A DNA stretch of 64,000 nucleotides from Rubrivivax sp. (GTDB lineage Bacteria > Pseudomonadota > Gammaproteobacteria > Burkholderiales > Burkholderiaceae_C), in NCBI GenBank assembly GCA_022843905.1, contig JALHMT010000005.1:124001-188000 (forward strand), written 5' to 3'. This document shows positions 45,721-56,632 of this stretch, piece by piece. The position numbers and the translations under genes are program-made. The notes beneath the pieces are model-generated. The model ran no database searches. It was not told the origin of the DNA and was given only the letters and a program-made list of their open reading frames with translations. Numbering within the stretch: the stretch's first letter is position 1; every line of letters begins with the position of its first letter.

Positions 45721-46488
45721 TCAGCCGAGGGCGTCCACTCGGACCAGGGCGAGGGACAGGTTGTCGCCACCGCCACGAGCCCGCTGGCGCGCCTTGGACA
45801 CCAGCATCTCTGCCGCTTCGCGCGGGGGCAGGGCGTGCAGGATGGCGCCGATTTCCTTGGGCGTGAAGTAGTGCCACAGGCCGTCGCTACAGGCCATCAC
45901 GGAGTCGCCGGGCGACAGGCGTTCGATGTGCCACAGCGCCACCGGCGGGTCGGCCTGCGTGCCCAGGCAGCCGGTGAGCAGGTTCGACTGCGGGTGCGTG
46001 TTGGCCGCGTCTTCGGTGATCTTGCCTTCGTCGACGAGGCGCTGCACGAAGGAGTGGTCGATGGTGCGGCCCAGCATTTCCGGGCCCCGGAAGTGATAGA
46101 CCCGCGAGTCGCCGGCATGCACGACGTCGCAACGCAGGTCCTTCGAGACCAGAAAGGCCGCCACGGTGCTGTGCGGCTCTTCTTCGGCAGTGATGGCCGT
46201 GAGCTTGATCATCAGGTGCGACTCGTTGACCACCTGGCGCAGCATTTCGCCCGCGTCCTCGTCGGACGGGACGTAGCGGTCGAAGATCTGCCGCGAGGTC
46301 AGCAGGACCTGGTCTGCCGCCTTGCGACCGCCGCTCTTGCCACCCATGCCGTCGGCCACCACGGCCAGCACGCAGCCGGCCACGCGCTGGTGCACGATGA
46401 TCTCGACCTGATCCTGCTGATAAGCCCGGTCTCCCCGGTGGAGGCCGGTGGCGGCAGTCAAGCGGTGAGACGTGGCAACGGACGGCAT
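45721..46488 (-). CDS. PP2C-family serine/threonine phosphatase
   Basis: This 255-residue metal-dependent phosphatase shows GDRAYQQDQVEIIVH (first acidic/Arg motif), LAVVADGMGGKSGGRKAADQVL with the DGMGG metal loop, CDVVHAGDSRVYHF, MACSDGLWHYFTPKEIGAIL and RGGGDNLSLALVRV with the last metal Asp. It is a Stp/PrpC-type enzyme, which usually reverses the action of a Ser/Thr kinase or feeds a signalling switch. No kinase gene is near. ATG 46488 is chosen by alignment of the family N-terminus; the Shine-Dalgarno site is weak. Confidence 0.9.
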   Translation of the reverse strand: MPSVATSHRLTAATGLHRGDRAYQQDQVEIIVHQRVAGCVLAVVADGMGGKSGGRKAADQVLLTSRQIFDRYVPSDEDAGEMLRQVVNESHLMIKLTAITAEEEPHSTVAAFLVSKDLRCDVVHAGDSRVYHFRGPEMLGRTIDHSFVQRLVDEGKITEDAANTHPQSNLLTGCLGTQADPPVALWHIERLSPGDSVMACSDGLWHYFTPKEIGAILHALPPREAAEMLVSKARQRARGGGDNLSLALVRVDALG

Positions 46489-46532
46489 CGGGCTGAATAT
46501 AAACTCGCCGCAAGCACCACGACCGTGCAGCA

Positions 46533-46736
46533 ATGGACAACAACCTGCATTCTCCACAGCGACAGTTGATCGAATTGCGCATGGAACACGCCGACCTCGA
46601 CGAGCTGATCGATCGCAACTCGCTCGACCGGCCCACCGACGAGCTGACCTTGCGCCGCCTGAAGAAGCGCAGGCTGGCACTTCGCGATCAGATCACCCGG
46701 CTGGAAGTCGCGGTCGAGCCCCCGGAGAAAGCCTGA
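46533..46736 (+). CDS. YdcH-family (DUF465) small protein
   Basis: The 67-residue all-helical protein MDNNLHSPQRQLIELRMEHADLDELIDR... has the family pattern (LxxEHxxLDxxI, then LRRLKKRRLALRDQI). It is compact and basic and is predicted as a helical hairpin. Function is unknown. It lies 11 bases before the helicase gene and is probably cotranscribed with it. Confidence 0.85.
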   Translation: MDNNLHSPQRQLIELRMEHADLDELIDRNSLDRPTDELTLRRLKKRRLALRDQITRLEVAVEPPEKA

Positions 46737-46747
46737 ACCCGACCGCG

Positions 46748-48718
46748 ATGCCGTCGGCCCTGGGCCAGCGTGTGGCCGAGGCCTTCGCGGTCGACGGACC
46801 GCTCGCGCGCGCCGATCCGCGCTACCACCCGCGCGACGCCCAGCAACGCTTTGCTGCGGGCGTGGCTGAAGCCCTTGAAGGGCCGCATGCCCTCGTGGCC
46901 GAGATCGGCACGGGTGTCGGCAAGACCTTCGCCTACCTGGTGCCCTTGCTGCTGTCGGGCCGACGCGTGCTGGTCAGCACCGCCACCAAGAGCCTGCAGG
47001 ACCAGTTGTTCCTGCGTGACTTGCCGCGACTGCGTGACGCGCTGGGCGTGCCGGTGCAGATGGCGCTGCTGAAGGGGCGCGCCAGCTACCTGTGCCGGCA
47101 TCGTCTGAACATCGCGCGAAGCCAGGCGCAGCTGCCCGACCGCTTTGCCGTGCGTGCACTGGCCAAGGTCGAGCTCTGGGCGCAGTCCACGCGAAGCGGC
47201 GATCTGGCCGAACTGGACGGGCTGGACGACCGTTCGCCGGTGATTCCCCTGGTCACGTCCACGCGCGACAACTGCCTGGGCAGCGAGTGCCCCCAGTTCG
47301 CAGCCTGCCACGTCGTGCAGGCCCGGCGCGACGCCATGGCAGCCGACCTGGTGGTCGTCAACCACCACCTGTTCTTCGCGGATCTCGCGTTGCGTGACTC
47401 CGGCGTGGCCGAGCTGCTGCCGACGGTGGACGCGGCGGTGTTCGACGAGGCGCACCAGCTCGTCGAGGCCGGCGTGCAGTTCCTGGGCCAGAGCGTGGGC
47501 ACCTCGCAATGCCTGGAGATGGCGCGCGATCTGCTGGGCGCCGGCCTGCAGCACGCGCGCGGTTTGCGCCCCTGGGCGGATCTGGCCGCCGCCATCGAGC
47601 GCGCTGCGCGCGATCTGCGTCTGGCCTGCGGCGGCGCGCTGCGCGAGGTACGAGGAGTGATCAAGCTGCGCTGGGACGAGCGTGCTGCGCGCGGCGCGCT
47701 CGATACGGTGCTCGAGCCGCTGGCCGTGGCGCTGGATGCGGCAGCCGATGCGGTCTCTGGCGTGGCCGAGACTTCGCCCGAGCTGGCCCGACAGGAAGAA
47801 CGTGCCCTGGCGCTGGCGGTGGCGGTGCGCCGATTCGTCTTGCCGGCCGCGCCGGGTCGCGTGCGCTGGATCGATCTGTCGCCGCAGCAAGCGCGCCTGT
47901 GCGACTCGCCGCTGGACATCCGCGACATGCTCACCGAACAGCGACAGCGCCAGCCCAAGGCCTGGATCTTCACGTCGGCCACGCTGGGAGACGACGAATC
48001 GCTGAGCTGGTTCACCGCCGCCACCGGGCTGGAGGACGCCGCTTGCCTGCGCCTGCCCAGCCCGTTCGATTACGCCAGCCATGCGCGATTGTGGGTGCCG
48101 GCCAGCGTACCCCGGCCCAACGATCCGGCGCACCCTGCTGCCGTGGGCGAGCTCGCTGCCCGGCTCGCTGGCGCCCTGGGGGGCCGTACCTTCGTGTTGA
48201 CGACCACGTTGCGGGTGTTGCCGCAGATCGCCGAGGCCTTGAGGCAGGAAGCCCAGGCGCGCGGCCTGGAGCTCGAAGTTCTGGTGCAGGGCACGCAGCC
48301 GCGGCGTGCGCTCTTGCAGCGATATGGCGACGGGCGAGGCTGCGTGCTCGTCGGCTCGCAGAGCTTCTGGGAAGGCATCGACATGCCCGGTGACGTACTG
48401 CAGTGCGTGCTGATCGACAAGTTGCCGTTCCCGCCACCGAACGACCCGCTCGTCGAGGCCCGTGTCAAGCAGATCGAGGCTGCCGGCGGCAGCGCGTTCA
48501 ACGGGTACTTCGTGGCCGAGGCGGCGGTGTCCCTGAAGCAGGGGGCCGGACGCCTGATACGCAGCGAAACCGATCGCGGCCTGCTGGTGGTGTGCGATCC
48601 ACGCATGCGACAGATGGGCTACGGCCGCCGTCTGCGTGCAGCCCTGCCGCCGATGGGTGAACTGCTCGACGAAGCCTCGGCGCTGGAATGGGCGGCGTCG
48701 CTGCGGTCAGGCTTCTAG
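46748..48718 (+). CDS. ATP-dependent DNA helicase, DinG/YoaA (XPD-like) family
   Basis: This 656-residue superfamily 2 helicase with an iron-sulfur cluster probably acts in recombination repair or replication-transcription conflict. Walker A is in VAEIGTGVGKTFAYLVPLLL. Cluster cysteines lie in SYLCRHRLN, CLGSECPQFAACH. Walker B/DEAH is in AVFDEAHQLVEAG. Motifs III-VI follow: IFTSATLGDD, VLTTTLRVLPQIAEAL, VGSQSFWEGIDMPGDVLQCVLIDKLPFPPPNDP and KQGAGRLIRSETDRGLLVVCDPRM. ATG 46748 fits the usual N-terminus. The absence of a DnaQ-like exonuclease domain separates it from the larger DinG proteins. Confidence 0.93.
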   Translation: MPSALGQRVAEAFAVDGPLARADPRYHPRDAQQRFAAGVAEALEGPHALVAEIGTGVGKTFAYLVPLLLSGRRVLVSTATKSLQDQLFLRDLPRLRDALGVPVQMALLKGRASYLCRHRLNIARSQAQLPDRFAVRALAKVELWAQSTRSGDLAELDGLDDRSPVIPLVTSTRDNCLGSECPQFAACHVVQARRDAMAADLVVVNHHLFFADLALRDSGVAELLPTVDAAVFDEAHQLVEAGVQFLGQSVGTSQCLEMARDLLGAGLQHARGLRPWADLAAAIERAARDLRLACGGALREVRGVIKLRWDERAARGALDTVLEPLAVALDAAADAVSGVAETSPELARQEERALALAVAVRRFVLPAAPGRVRWIDLSPQQARLCDSPLDIRDMLTEQRQRQPKAWIFTSATLGDDESLSWFTAATGLEDAACLRLPSPFDYASHARLWVPASVPRPNDPAHPAAVGELAARLAGALGGRTFVLTTTLRVLPQIAEALRQEAQARGLELEVLVQGTQPRRALLQRYGDGRGCVLVGSQSFWEGIDMPGDVLQCVLIDKLPFPPPNDPLVEARVKQIEAAGGSAFNGYFVAEAAVSLKQGAGRLIRSETDRGLLVVCDPRMRQMGYGRRLRAALPPMGELLDEASALEWAASLRSGF

Positions 48719-48725
48719 CCGGCGG

Positions 48726-49538
48726 TCACCAGAACTTCCACCACGAACGGCCGGCCGAAGCGCCGACCTCGCGTTCGAGGAAGGGACTTTGCGGATAGTT
48801 CTGCTTCAGGACTCGCCGCGCGTCGTCGCGCAGTTGCGTCAGGTCGAGCCGGTCGTAGGCCTGCGCGATGATGGCCAGGGCTTCCTCGTTGCTGGGCGAC
48901 TGCTGGAATTCGCTGATGGCCTGCTGGGCCCGGTTCACAGCCGCGACATAGGCGCCGCGGCGCAGGTAGTAGCGCGCCACATGCACTTCATACGCTGCCA
49001 GCGCGTTGATGATGTACTGCATGCGCAGCCGGGCGTCCGGTGCGTATCGAGAGTCCGGGAACTGGTCGACGAGTTGCTTGAAGGCCTGGAACGAGTCGCG
49101 CGAGGCGCGCTGGTCGCGTTCCGATAGGTCCTGTCGGGCGATGCTGCTCAGCAGTCCGAGGTTGTCGTTGAAGTTCACGACGCCCTTGAGGTACATGGCG
49201 TAGTCCAGCGCTGGACTGGACGGGTTCAACCGGATGAATCGATCGATGGTCGACAGCGCCTGCGCCCGTTCGGCCGTGCGCCAATAGAGGTAGGCCAGGT
49301 CGAGCTGGGCCTGCTGGGCGAGCAGCGAACCCGCGCCCAGACCCTCGACTCGCTGAAGCGAATTGATGGCGCGTTCGTAGCTGCCGGCCTGCATGTCGTC
49401 GCGGGCCTCTAGATACAATCGTTCCGCGCTGCGACTGCTGGACCCGTCGGCCGGGCTCGAGCCGCAACCCGCCAGATACAGGCACGTCAGGCCGACCATC
49501 ATCAGCGCGGCGAAGCGCTTCACTCGAGCTAGAGTCAT
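48726..49538 (-). CDS. bamD: Outer membrane assembly lipoprotein BamD
   Basis: This 270-residue lipoprotein belongs to the BAM complex, which inserts beta-barrel proteins. A lipobox LAGC at about 22-25 follows the signal peptide. Five TPR-like repeats follow: SAERLYLEARDDMQAGSYERAINSLQRVE, LDLAYLYWRTAERAQALSTIDRFIRLNP, LDYAMYLKGVVNF, SYxAF-like FQAFKQLVDQFPDSRYAPDARLRM and AYEVHVARYYLRRGAYVAAVNRAQQAI. The pattern fits BamD across the whole length. It is divergent from rluD, the standard arrangement in proteobacteria. Confidence 0.95.
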   Translation of the reverse strand: MTLARVKRFAALMMVGLTCLYLAGCGSSPADGSSSRSAERLYLEARDDMQAGSYERAINSLQRVEGLGAGSLLAQQAQLDLAYLYWRTAERAQALSTIDRFIRLNPSSPALDYAMYLKGVVNFNDNLGLLSSIARQDLSERDQRASRDSFQAFKQLVDQFPDSRYAPDARLRMQYIINALAAYEVHVARYYLRRGAYVAAVNRAQQAISEFQQSPSNEEALAIIAQAYDRLDLTQLRDDARRVLKQNYPQSPFLEREVGASAGRSWWKFW

Positions 49539-49588
49539 CGGAATTGCCGGCTTCGCGACCGGCGCGCGCCTTCTGAGAGAGAACCTTC

Positions 49589-49594
49589 ATTATA
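49589..49594 (-). promoter_or_regulatory. Perfect -10 box (TATAAT) for bamD
   Basis: On the minus strand TATAAT occurs at 49594-49589, about 50 bases before the bamD start. It overlaps the first base of the rluD ATG on the other strand. The -35 about 17 bases upstream (near 49612-49617) is poor. Confidence 0.5.
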
Positions 49595-50610
49595 TGGACG
49601 CCGACCCGCCAGGCGTTGCGCTGACCCCGCCCGCGCCGGCAGTGTTCGACGACGACGAGCCGGCCGCTGACGCCGCCTCGTTCGAAACCCGCCGCGACAT
49701 CGTGGGCCGCGATCTCCATGCGCAGCGCCTGGACCGCGCCCTGGTGGCCTTGGCCCCGGAGTTCTCGCGCAACCACCTTCAGTCGCTGATCGAGCGCGGC
49801 CGCGTACGCGTGGACGGCAAGCTCGCCGATGTGTCCTCGCGTCGCCTGCGAATCGGCCAGCAGATCGAGGTCGAGCTCGTGCCTACCGAGGAAAGCCTGG
49901 CTTTCCGGCCGCAGGCCATGAGCCTGCAGGTGATGCACGAGGACGAGCACCTGCTGGTTCTCAACAAGCCCGCCGGCCTGGTGGTGCACCCAGCTCCGGG
50001 ACATTGGTCGGGAACCCTGCTCAACGGACTTCTGGCCCATCATCCCGCCTCGGCCAGCCTGCCGCGTGCCGGCATCGTGCACCGACTCGACAAGGACACT
50101 TCGGGGGTCATGATGGTCGGCAAGACCTTGCCCGCCGTGACGGCGCTGGTGCGGGAGATCGCCGCCCGAAGCGTGCGGCGCAACTACCTGGCGCTGGTGC
50201 ATGGCCATGTGACTCCGCCTGATCAGCAGATCGACGCCCCGATCGGCCGAGACCCCGCAGTGCGTGTGCGCATGGCCGTGGTTGCCGGCGGCAAGCCGGC
50301 GCGGACCGACGTGCAGCTCGTGGCACACGGCCTGGCCTGCAGTGCCGTCCAGTGCACGCTGCACACGGGTCGAACACACCAGATCCGCGTGCACCTCACC
50401 CATCGTGGCCACCCCTTGGTGGGTGACGCCGTGTACGGCGGCAAGCCTGCGCTGGGGCTGTCGCGACATGGCCTGCACGCGGCCCGGCTGGAGCTGTCGC
50501 ATCCCGTCACGCACCAGCGTCTGGTTTTCCAGGCCATCGCGCCTGACGACTTCGAAACTGCCTGGCAGGCCGTCTGCGGGCGGCCTGCCCGCTGGCGCGC
50601 CGACGAATGA
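49594..50610 (+). CDS. rluD: 23S rRNA pseudouridine(1911/1915/1917) synthase
   Basis: This 338-residue RluA-family enzyme modifies helix 69 of 23S rRNA. It has an S4 domain (about 35-100: RLDRALVALAPEFSRNHLQSLIERGRVRVDGK) and a catalytic core with D166 in HRLDKDTSGVMMVGKT, plus HTGRTHQIRVHLTHRGHPLVGDAVYG (motif III). AALELxHP-type ARLELSHPVTHQRLVF closes the core. It starts at ATG 49594; upstream in-frame sequence to 49393 overlaps bamD and lacks family similarity. Confidence 0.95.
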   Translation: MDADPPGVALTPPAPAVFDDDEPAADAASFETRRDIVGRDLHAQRLDRALVALAPEFSRNHLQSLIERGRVRVDGKLADVSSRRLRIGQQIEVELVPTEESLAFRPQAMSLQVMHEDEHLLVLNKPAGLVVHPAPGHWSGTLLNGLLAHHPASASLPRAGIVHRLDKDTSGVMMVGKTLPAVTALVREIAARSVRRNYLALVHGHVTPPDQQIDAPIGRDPAVRVRMAVVAGGKPARTDVQLVAHGLACSAVQCTLHTGRTHQIRVHLTHRGHPLVGDAVYGGKPALGLSRHGLHAARLELSHPVTHQRLVFQAIAPDDFETAWQAVCGRPARWRADE

Positions 50611-50864
50611 ATCCGCCCAGGACGGTCGCGACGGGCGGCGCGGGCTACAATGAGTGAAATCTGAAGCGGGCGTCGCAGGCTTGACCGCCTCTCCCCGCCC
50701 CCCGGAGCTGGCGAGCGCCAGGCGCTGCAACCAGCGCGCCAACGCTCACCCGCGGTGCTCTGTCGAGACATCCGCTGCGCTGCGAACACCCTCTCGCGCC
50801 GGCGGAAGAACCACGAAGTTCCATTCGCCTGCCCCCTGCGGCGGGCTCCCTCAAGCTCAGGCCC
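50611..50864 (+). promoter_or_regulatory. 254-base gap with a likely scpB promoter and leader
   Basis: TACAAT at 50645-50650 resembles a -10 box, which would give scpB a leader of about 210 bases. The leader contains CTGGCG-AG-CGCCAG (50708-50721). The -35 is poor and no reading frame here is supported by composition or homology. Confidence 0.3.
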
Positions 50865-51698
50865 ATGAACACTTCCGAGGCCCAACGCGTACTCGAAACG
50901 GCGTTGATCTGCGCGCAGGCTCCGCTGTCGATGCGCGAGATGCGCGCGCTGTTCGATGACGAGGTCGGCACCGACACGCTGCGCGCGCTGCTCGATCAAC
51001 TCGTGCAGCAGTGGCAGGGCCGCGGCGTCGAGCTCGTGGCCCTGGCCTCGGGCTGGCGCTTCCAGAGTCGCCCCGAGATGCGTCAGTTCCTCGATCGGCT
51101 GCACCCCGAGAAGCCGCCCCGCTACTCCCGTGCGGCGATGGAAACGCTGGCCATCGTGGCCTACCGCCAGCCCGTCACGCGCGGCGACATCGAGGACATC
51201 CGCGGCGTCACCGTCAGCAGCCAGATCGTCAAGCAGCTCGAGGATCGTGGCTGGATCGAGGCCATCGGTTACCGAGAGGCCCCGGGACGCCCTGCCTTGT
51301 ATGCCACCACGCGACAGTTCCTCGACGACCTGGGACTGGCGAGCCTGGACCAGTTGCCCGAGATTTCCAGCACCGGCGATGGGGTTCAGGCGATGCAGAA
51401 CCTGGCGGCCCAGCCTTCGCTGTTGCCCGACAGCCAGGCGGCACTGCCACTGGAAAGCGCTGTGGGCGATGGCGTGGAGCCTGATCTCGCCCCTGACGTC
51501 GTTCCCGCTGAGGCCTTGGCCGAAGCGGCCTCACTCGACCGTCCGGCCGACCCGCCTGCCATGGCCGATCCCACGTCCGATGAGTCCGCCGATGCCATTG
51601 TCGACGACATCCCTCAACAGCTGGCCGAAGTGGCGTCCGCGTCCCAGGCGCCCCACGACATGACACTTCCCCTGACCCCCACTTCCCCGACCGCATGA
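50865..51698 (+). CDS. scpB: Segregation and condensation protein B
   Basis: The first about 190 of 277 residues match ScpB, the winged-helix partner of ScpA in the SMC condensin. Conserved pattern: [121 protein letters not shown]. The C-terminal about 90 residues are an acidic, Ala/Pro-rich tail typical of Burkholderiales ScpB. Its stop overlaps the start of the following gene (ATGA), so the two are coupled. Confidence 0.95.
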   Translation: MNTSEAQRVLETALICAQAPLSMREMRALFDDEVGTDTLRALLDQLVQQWQGRGVELVALASGWRFQSRPEMRQFLDRLHPEKPPRYSRAAMETLAIVAYRQPVTRGDIEDIRGVTVSSQIVKQLEDRGWIEAIGYREAPGRPALYATTRQFLDDLGLASLDQLPEISSTGDGVQAMQNLAAQPSLLPDSQAALPLESAVGDGVEPDLAPDVVPAEALAEAASLDRPADPPAMADPTSDESADAIVDDIPQQLAEVASASQAPHDMTLPLTPTSPTA

Positions 51699-53968
51699 AC
51701 GCCCACGACGCAGATTCTCCCGACGCCGATTTGCCGGGGCTTCCCCCGGCATCCGCCCAAGCCGACCCGGTGGGCGACGTGGCTGCCGCCCCCAAGCGCA
51801 AGCGCGCCCCGCGCAAGAAGGTCGTCGAAGCCAATGCGAGTGGCGATGCAGCAGTCGACGCTGCGCCGAGCGCGGCGGATGAACGTGTGGCCGCGCCAGG
51901 CGAGGAGCCCGTCGTGGCTCGAGTGGACATCAGCCTCGGCGGGGAAGAGCTGCCGGCCCGCAAGCGCGGCCGTCGAGCGTCGGCTGCAGCGACACCTGCC
52001 GACGTTCAAGCCGATGCCCGCGCCGCCGGCCCCCAGGGCACGAACGCGGTGACAGGCCCGAGCGAGCTGCCCCAGGCCACCCCTGGCAGCACCATGGATG
52101 CCGTCGGCGAAGACCGGGGCGGCGACCCGTCCCAGGCAGTAGGGCGGGCCGACGAAGGCCCGTCTTCAGAGCCGGCGCCCGGCACGGCAGAACCCGCCGA
52201 GACCGGGGAGCCCGGAGAGAGAACCGGTCGGCGAAATCGGCCTCGCCGGCGCGGCCGTCGCGGAGGGGGCGATCGTGCCGACCGCCCGGCCCTGGCGGGT
52301 GAGCCCGGTGCCGAGGCAGACGGCCCGGGCGACGACGCCGTGGTCGAGGTCGCCACGCTGGCCGAACCGCTGCCCCAGCCCGAAGAAGTCTTCGCCGAGG
52401 TGCTCTCCGGGGCCTTCGATGCCGATCCGCCCGCTGCCGAAGACGCGGCCCCCGGCCCGGTCAAGCGTGTGCTGGCGCCCGAGCCCGACGCGCCCAAGCT
52501 GCACAAGGTGCTGGCCCAGGCGGGCGTCGGTTCGCGGCGCGACATGGAGCAGATGATCGTCGACGGCCGCATCACCGTGAACGGCGAGCCGGCCCACATC
52601 GGCCAGCGGATCTCCCACGGCGACCGCATTGCCGTCGGTGGCAAGCCGGTGCGGGTGCGCATCGCGCCGCCGCCGCCGCGGGTGCTGGCTTATCACAAGC
52701 CCGCGGGCGAGGTCGTCACGCACGACGACCCGCAGCAGCGTCCCACGGTGTTTCGCCGACTGCCGCGCCTGCAACAGGGCAAGTGGCAGTCGGTGGGCCG
52801 ACTGGACATCAACACCGAGGGTCTGCTGCTGTTCACCAACTCGGGTGAACTGGCCAACCAGCTCATGCACCCGCGCTTCGGCATCGAGCGCGAGTACGCG
52901 GTGCGCACGCTGGGCCTGCTGGACGAGCCGGCCAAGGCCCGCCTGCTGGAAGGCGTCGAGATCGAAGGCCAGCGTGCCTCGTTCAAGAGCATCGTCGACG
53001 GCGGCGGCGAAGGTGCCAATCACTGGTACCGGGTCATCATCACCGAGGGACGAAACCGTGAGGTGCGCCGCCTGTTCGAAGCGGTTGGCCTGGTCGTCAG
53101 CCGGCTCATCCGCATCCGCTATGGCTCGGTGGTGCTGCCGCGCGGCCTGAAGCGCGGTGTGTGGGTCGATCTGGCCAACGACGATGTCCGCCGGCTGCGG
53201 CTGATGACCCTGCCGGAACGCGCTGCGCCCGGCGAAAGAGCTGACCGGCCACGTGACGAAGAACGCGAAGGACAGGGAGCCAAGCGCGGCCGCCGCGGCG
53301 GCCGCCGGGGTCGCGACGGGCGCGAACTGCCCGCCAGCGGCGAGCCGCGCGAAGCCCGTCCGCCCCAGGGGGATCGCCCGCCTCAGGGCGACCGCCCGCC
53401 ACGGCAGAACGGCCCGCGCCCGCCGCGACCCGATCGCCCGCCGAGGTCCGATCGTGGCGATCGGCCCGATCGGGGCGAGGGCCTTGACCGCGCGGAGTCG
53501 GCCGACAACCTCGGCCCGATCCCGAACCCCTTGCAGCAGACCTACGACAAGCGCCATATCCAGCAGGCTCGCATGCAGCGGCGCGAGCTGCCCGAGGACG
53601 GCCCGATCCCGAACCCCTTGCAGCAGACCTTCGACAAGCGCCAGATCCAGCAGGCGCGCTCGCAGCCGCGAGACCTGCCGGAAGACGGTCCGATCCCGAA
53701 CCCGCTGCAGCAGACCTACGACAAGCGTTTCACGCAGAAGCCCCGTGGTTTCGGCAGCCCCGGCAGCGGGGGCGGAAAGAAGGGCGGTGGTGACCCCAAC
53801 CGCGTGCCCGATCCGCTGCAGACCGCGGTGGGCTACATCGGCGCCGATGCCTTCCAGCGCAAACGCGGCGGCGGTGGTGGGCGACGCAGCGGAGGAGGCG
53901 GTGGAGGAGGAGGCGGCGGCGGCGGTGGCGGTGGGGGACGAGGCGGCAATCGCGGTCGAGGTCGTTAG
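51695..53968 (+). CDS. rluB: 23S rRNA pseudouridine(2605) synthase with long low-complexity tails
   Basis: This 757-residue RsuA/RluB-family enzyme has a globular core of only about 240 residues (about 265-510). The S4 domain is [30 protein letters not shown]. The catalytic domain carries D371 in [15 protein letters not shown], then [13 protein letters not shown] and [16 protein letters not shown]. The long N-terminus (about 1-260) is acidic/Pro-rich with basic RKKV and [13 protein letters not shown] blocks. The C-terminus is RG-rich and has three 29-residue-period repeats and a poly-Gly tract with RGGNRGRGR at the end. Such tails, presumably binding RNA, are known in Burkholderiales RluB but are unusually long here. 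Confidence 0.94.
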   Translation: MNAHDADSPDADLPGLPPASAQADPVGDVAAAPKRKRAPRKKVVEANASGDAAVDAAPSAADERVAAPGEEPVVARVDISLGGEELPARKRGRRASAAATPADVQADARAAGPQGTNAVTGPSELPQATPGSTMDAVGEDRGGDPSQAVGRADEGPSSEPAPGTAEPAETGEPGERTGRRNRPRRRGRRGGGDRADRPALAGEPGAEADGPGDDAVVEVATLAEPLPQPEEVFAEVLSGAFDADPPAAEDAAPGPVKRVLAPEPDAPKLHKVLAQAGVGSRRDMEQMIVDGRITVNGEPAHIGQRISHGDRIAVGGKPVRVRIAPPPPRVLAYHKPAGEVVTHDDPQQRPTVFRRLPRLQQGKWQSVGRLDINTEGLLLFTNSGELANQLMHPRFGIEREYAVRTLGLLDEPAKARLLEGVEIEGQRASFKSIVDGGGEGANHWYRVIITEGRNREVRRLFEAVGLVVSRLIRIRYGSVVLPRGLKRGVWVDLANDDVRRLRLMTLPERAAPGERADRPRDEEREGQGAKRGRRGGRRGRDGRELPASGEPREARPPQGDRPPQGDRPPRQNGPRPPRPDRPPRSDRGDRPDRGEGLDRAESADNLGPIPNPLQQTYDKRHIQQARMQRRELPEDGPIPNPLQQTFDKRQIQQARSQPRDLPEDGPIPNPLQQTYDKRFTQKPRGFGSPGSGGGKKGGGDPNRVPDPLQTAVGYIGADAFQRKRGGGGGRRSGGGGGGGGGGGGGGGGRGGNRGRGR
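53513..53728 (+). repeat. Three in-frame 87-base repeats in rluB
   Basis: Copies start at 53513, 53600 and 53687, with exactly 87 bases between starts (the third is truncated at about 42 bases). Each encodes [14 protein letters not shown] or a close variant, followed in the first two by a basic stretch ending LPED. This looks like recent tandem duplication of a short peptide module. Confidence 0.9.
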
Positions 53969-54064
53969 GCGGAATCGATCCGGCGGCATGCTGCGCCGGC
54001 GCCGCCGAAGGTCAGTTTCGACGACGCAATGGCGCGAAGCCTGCGGATGCTTCGGTGCTTTGCC

Positions 54065-54083
54065 CCCGGCAAAGCCCGCCGGG
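54065..54083 (+). terminator. Small hairpin after rluB
   Basis: CCCGGC (54065-54070) pairs with GCCGGG (54078-54083). There is no T run. It lies about 100 bases past the rluB stop and before the ndk promoter; a terminator role is tentative. Confidence 0.3.
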
Positions 54084-54098
54084 TGCGGCACACGCGGC

Positions 54099-54104
54099 TA
54101 AAAT
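54099..54104 (+). promoter_or_regulatory. Likely -10 box of ndk
   Basis: TAAAAT at 54099-54104 stands out in GC-rich surroundings, 47 bases before the ndk ATG. The -35 region is not clear. Confidence 0.4.
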
Positions 54105-54150
54105 CCGTGGTTTTGTCGAATCCACGTCCCGATCTCAGGAGAAGAGTTTC

Positions 54151-54576
54151 ATGGCCATCGAACGCACCCTTTCCATCATCAAGCCCGACGCCGTGGCCAA
54201 GAACGTCATCGGCCAGATCTACGCGCGCTTCGAAGGCGCCGGCCTGAAGGTCGTTGCCGCCCGCATGGCGCACCTGTCGCGCGGCGAGGCCGAGGCCTTC
54301 TACGCCGTGCACAAGGCCCGCCCGTTCTTCAACGACCTGGTGTCGTTCATGATCTCCGGCCCGGTGATGATCCAGGCGCTGGAAGGCGAAAACGCCATCA
54401 CCAGGAATCGCGAACTGATGGGGGCCACCGACCCGAAGAAGGCCGAGAAGGGCACCATCCGTGCCGACTTCGCCGACAGCATCGATGCCAATGCCGTACA
54501 CGGGTCCGACGCGCCCGAGACGGCCGCAGTCGAAGTGGCCTTCTTCTTCCCCGGCATGAACGTCTACAGCCGCTGA
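54151..54576 (+). CDS. ndk: Nucleoside diphosphate kinase
   Basis: This 141-residue enzyme balances nucleoside triphosphate pools. [69 protein letters not shown] and the catalytic His in [17 protein letters not shown] lies ten bases before the ATG. It heads a tight run of housekeeping genes. Confidence 0.98.
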   Translation: MAIERTLSIIKPDAVAKNVIGQIYARFEGAGLKVVAARMAHLSRGEAEAFYAVHKARPFFNDLVSFMISGPVMIQALEGENAITRNRELMGATDPKKAEKGTIRADFADSIDANAVHGSDAPETAAVEVAFFFPGMNVYSR

Positions 54577-54653
54577 CCGCATGCTGACCCACACCTGTCG
54601 CCCAGCCTACCCGCGGCAGGTGGGTCGCTTGGACCTGCGCGCCGGAGACCCCC

Positions 54654-55783
<1,130 letters not shown>

Positions 55784-55787
<4 letters not shown>

Positions 55788-56632
55788 CCGCAGGAACGCG
55801 GTCGACCGGCCTGCGGCCCGTCTTCGCGGCGACTGCCGTGCTTGCGCTGGCCGCGATGCTGCTGGGCGGCTGCTCCACCACGGTCGAGACCACCACCACG
55901 AGCACCGGGGCAGCCCCGGTGCGCGAGGTTCGAGCCGAAGCCGATCAGGGTGATCTGGAGCGTCGAGCGCGCGTGCGGCTGGAGCTGGCATCGGCCTACT
56001 TCAGTCGAGGACAGACCGCCACGGCCCTGGAAGAACTCAAGCTGGCACTGGCCGCCAAGCCCGACCTGCCCGAGGCCTTCAATCTGCGCGGCCTGATCTA
56101 CGCCAACATGGGCGAGGCAAAGCTGGCCGAAGAGAGCTTCCAGCGAGCGCTGCAGTTCAATCCGCGCGATTTCGACACCATGCACAACTTCGGCTGGTTC
56201 CTGTGCCAGCAACGGCGCTTCGGAGAGGCCGAGGCGCAGTTCCAGAAGGCCTTGGCACAGCCGCAGTACGCCGGCGCCACGCGCACCCTGCTGGCGCAGG
56301 GCGTCTGCCAGGCGCGCAGCGGCAACCTGCCCGACGCCGAGCGTACGCTGTCCCGCTCCTACGAACTGGATCCGGCCAACCCGGTGACGGCGTACAACCT
56401 CAGCGAGGTGCTGCTGCGCCGCGGAGAACTGGAGCGAGCCCGCTTCTATGTACGGCGCATCAACAGCATCGCGGAGCAGGTCAATGCACAGTCGCTCTGG
56501 CTGGCCGCCCGTGTAGAACACCGCATGGGCAATGCCGAGGGCGCGCAGCAGCTCGGACGCCAGTTGCGCGACCGCTTCCCGCAGTCTCCGGAGGCACTGC
56601 AATTCGGGCGAGGACGCTTCGATGACCAATGA
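55784..56632 (+). CDS. pilF: Type IV pilus biogenesis lipoprotein PilF/PilW
   Basis: The 282-residue TPR lipoprotein helps PilQ secretin assembly in the outer membrane. Lipobox LGGC at about 26-29. TPRs: [79 protein letters not shown] is the conserved core. It sits between rlmN and rodZ, the conserved context of this gene. Confidence 0.94.

Noticed and set aside
46472..46747. N-terminal extension of the helicase
   Set aside because: It overlaps the YdcH-family gene and has no family similarity. ATG 46748 gives the expected start.
49393..49593. N-terminal extension of RluD
   Set aside because: It overlaps bamD on the other strand, and the residues do not resemble any RluA-family N-terminus.
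50654..50959. Small frame in the rluD-scpB gap
   Set aside because: It runs into scpB out of frame, has no ribosome site and has shadow-like composition.
53880..53945. Possible repeat array or CRISPR-like tract
   Set aside because: It is a glycine-codon run within rluB without spacers. No CRISPR array exists in the window.
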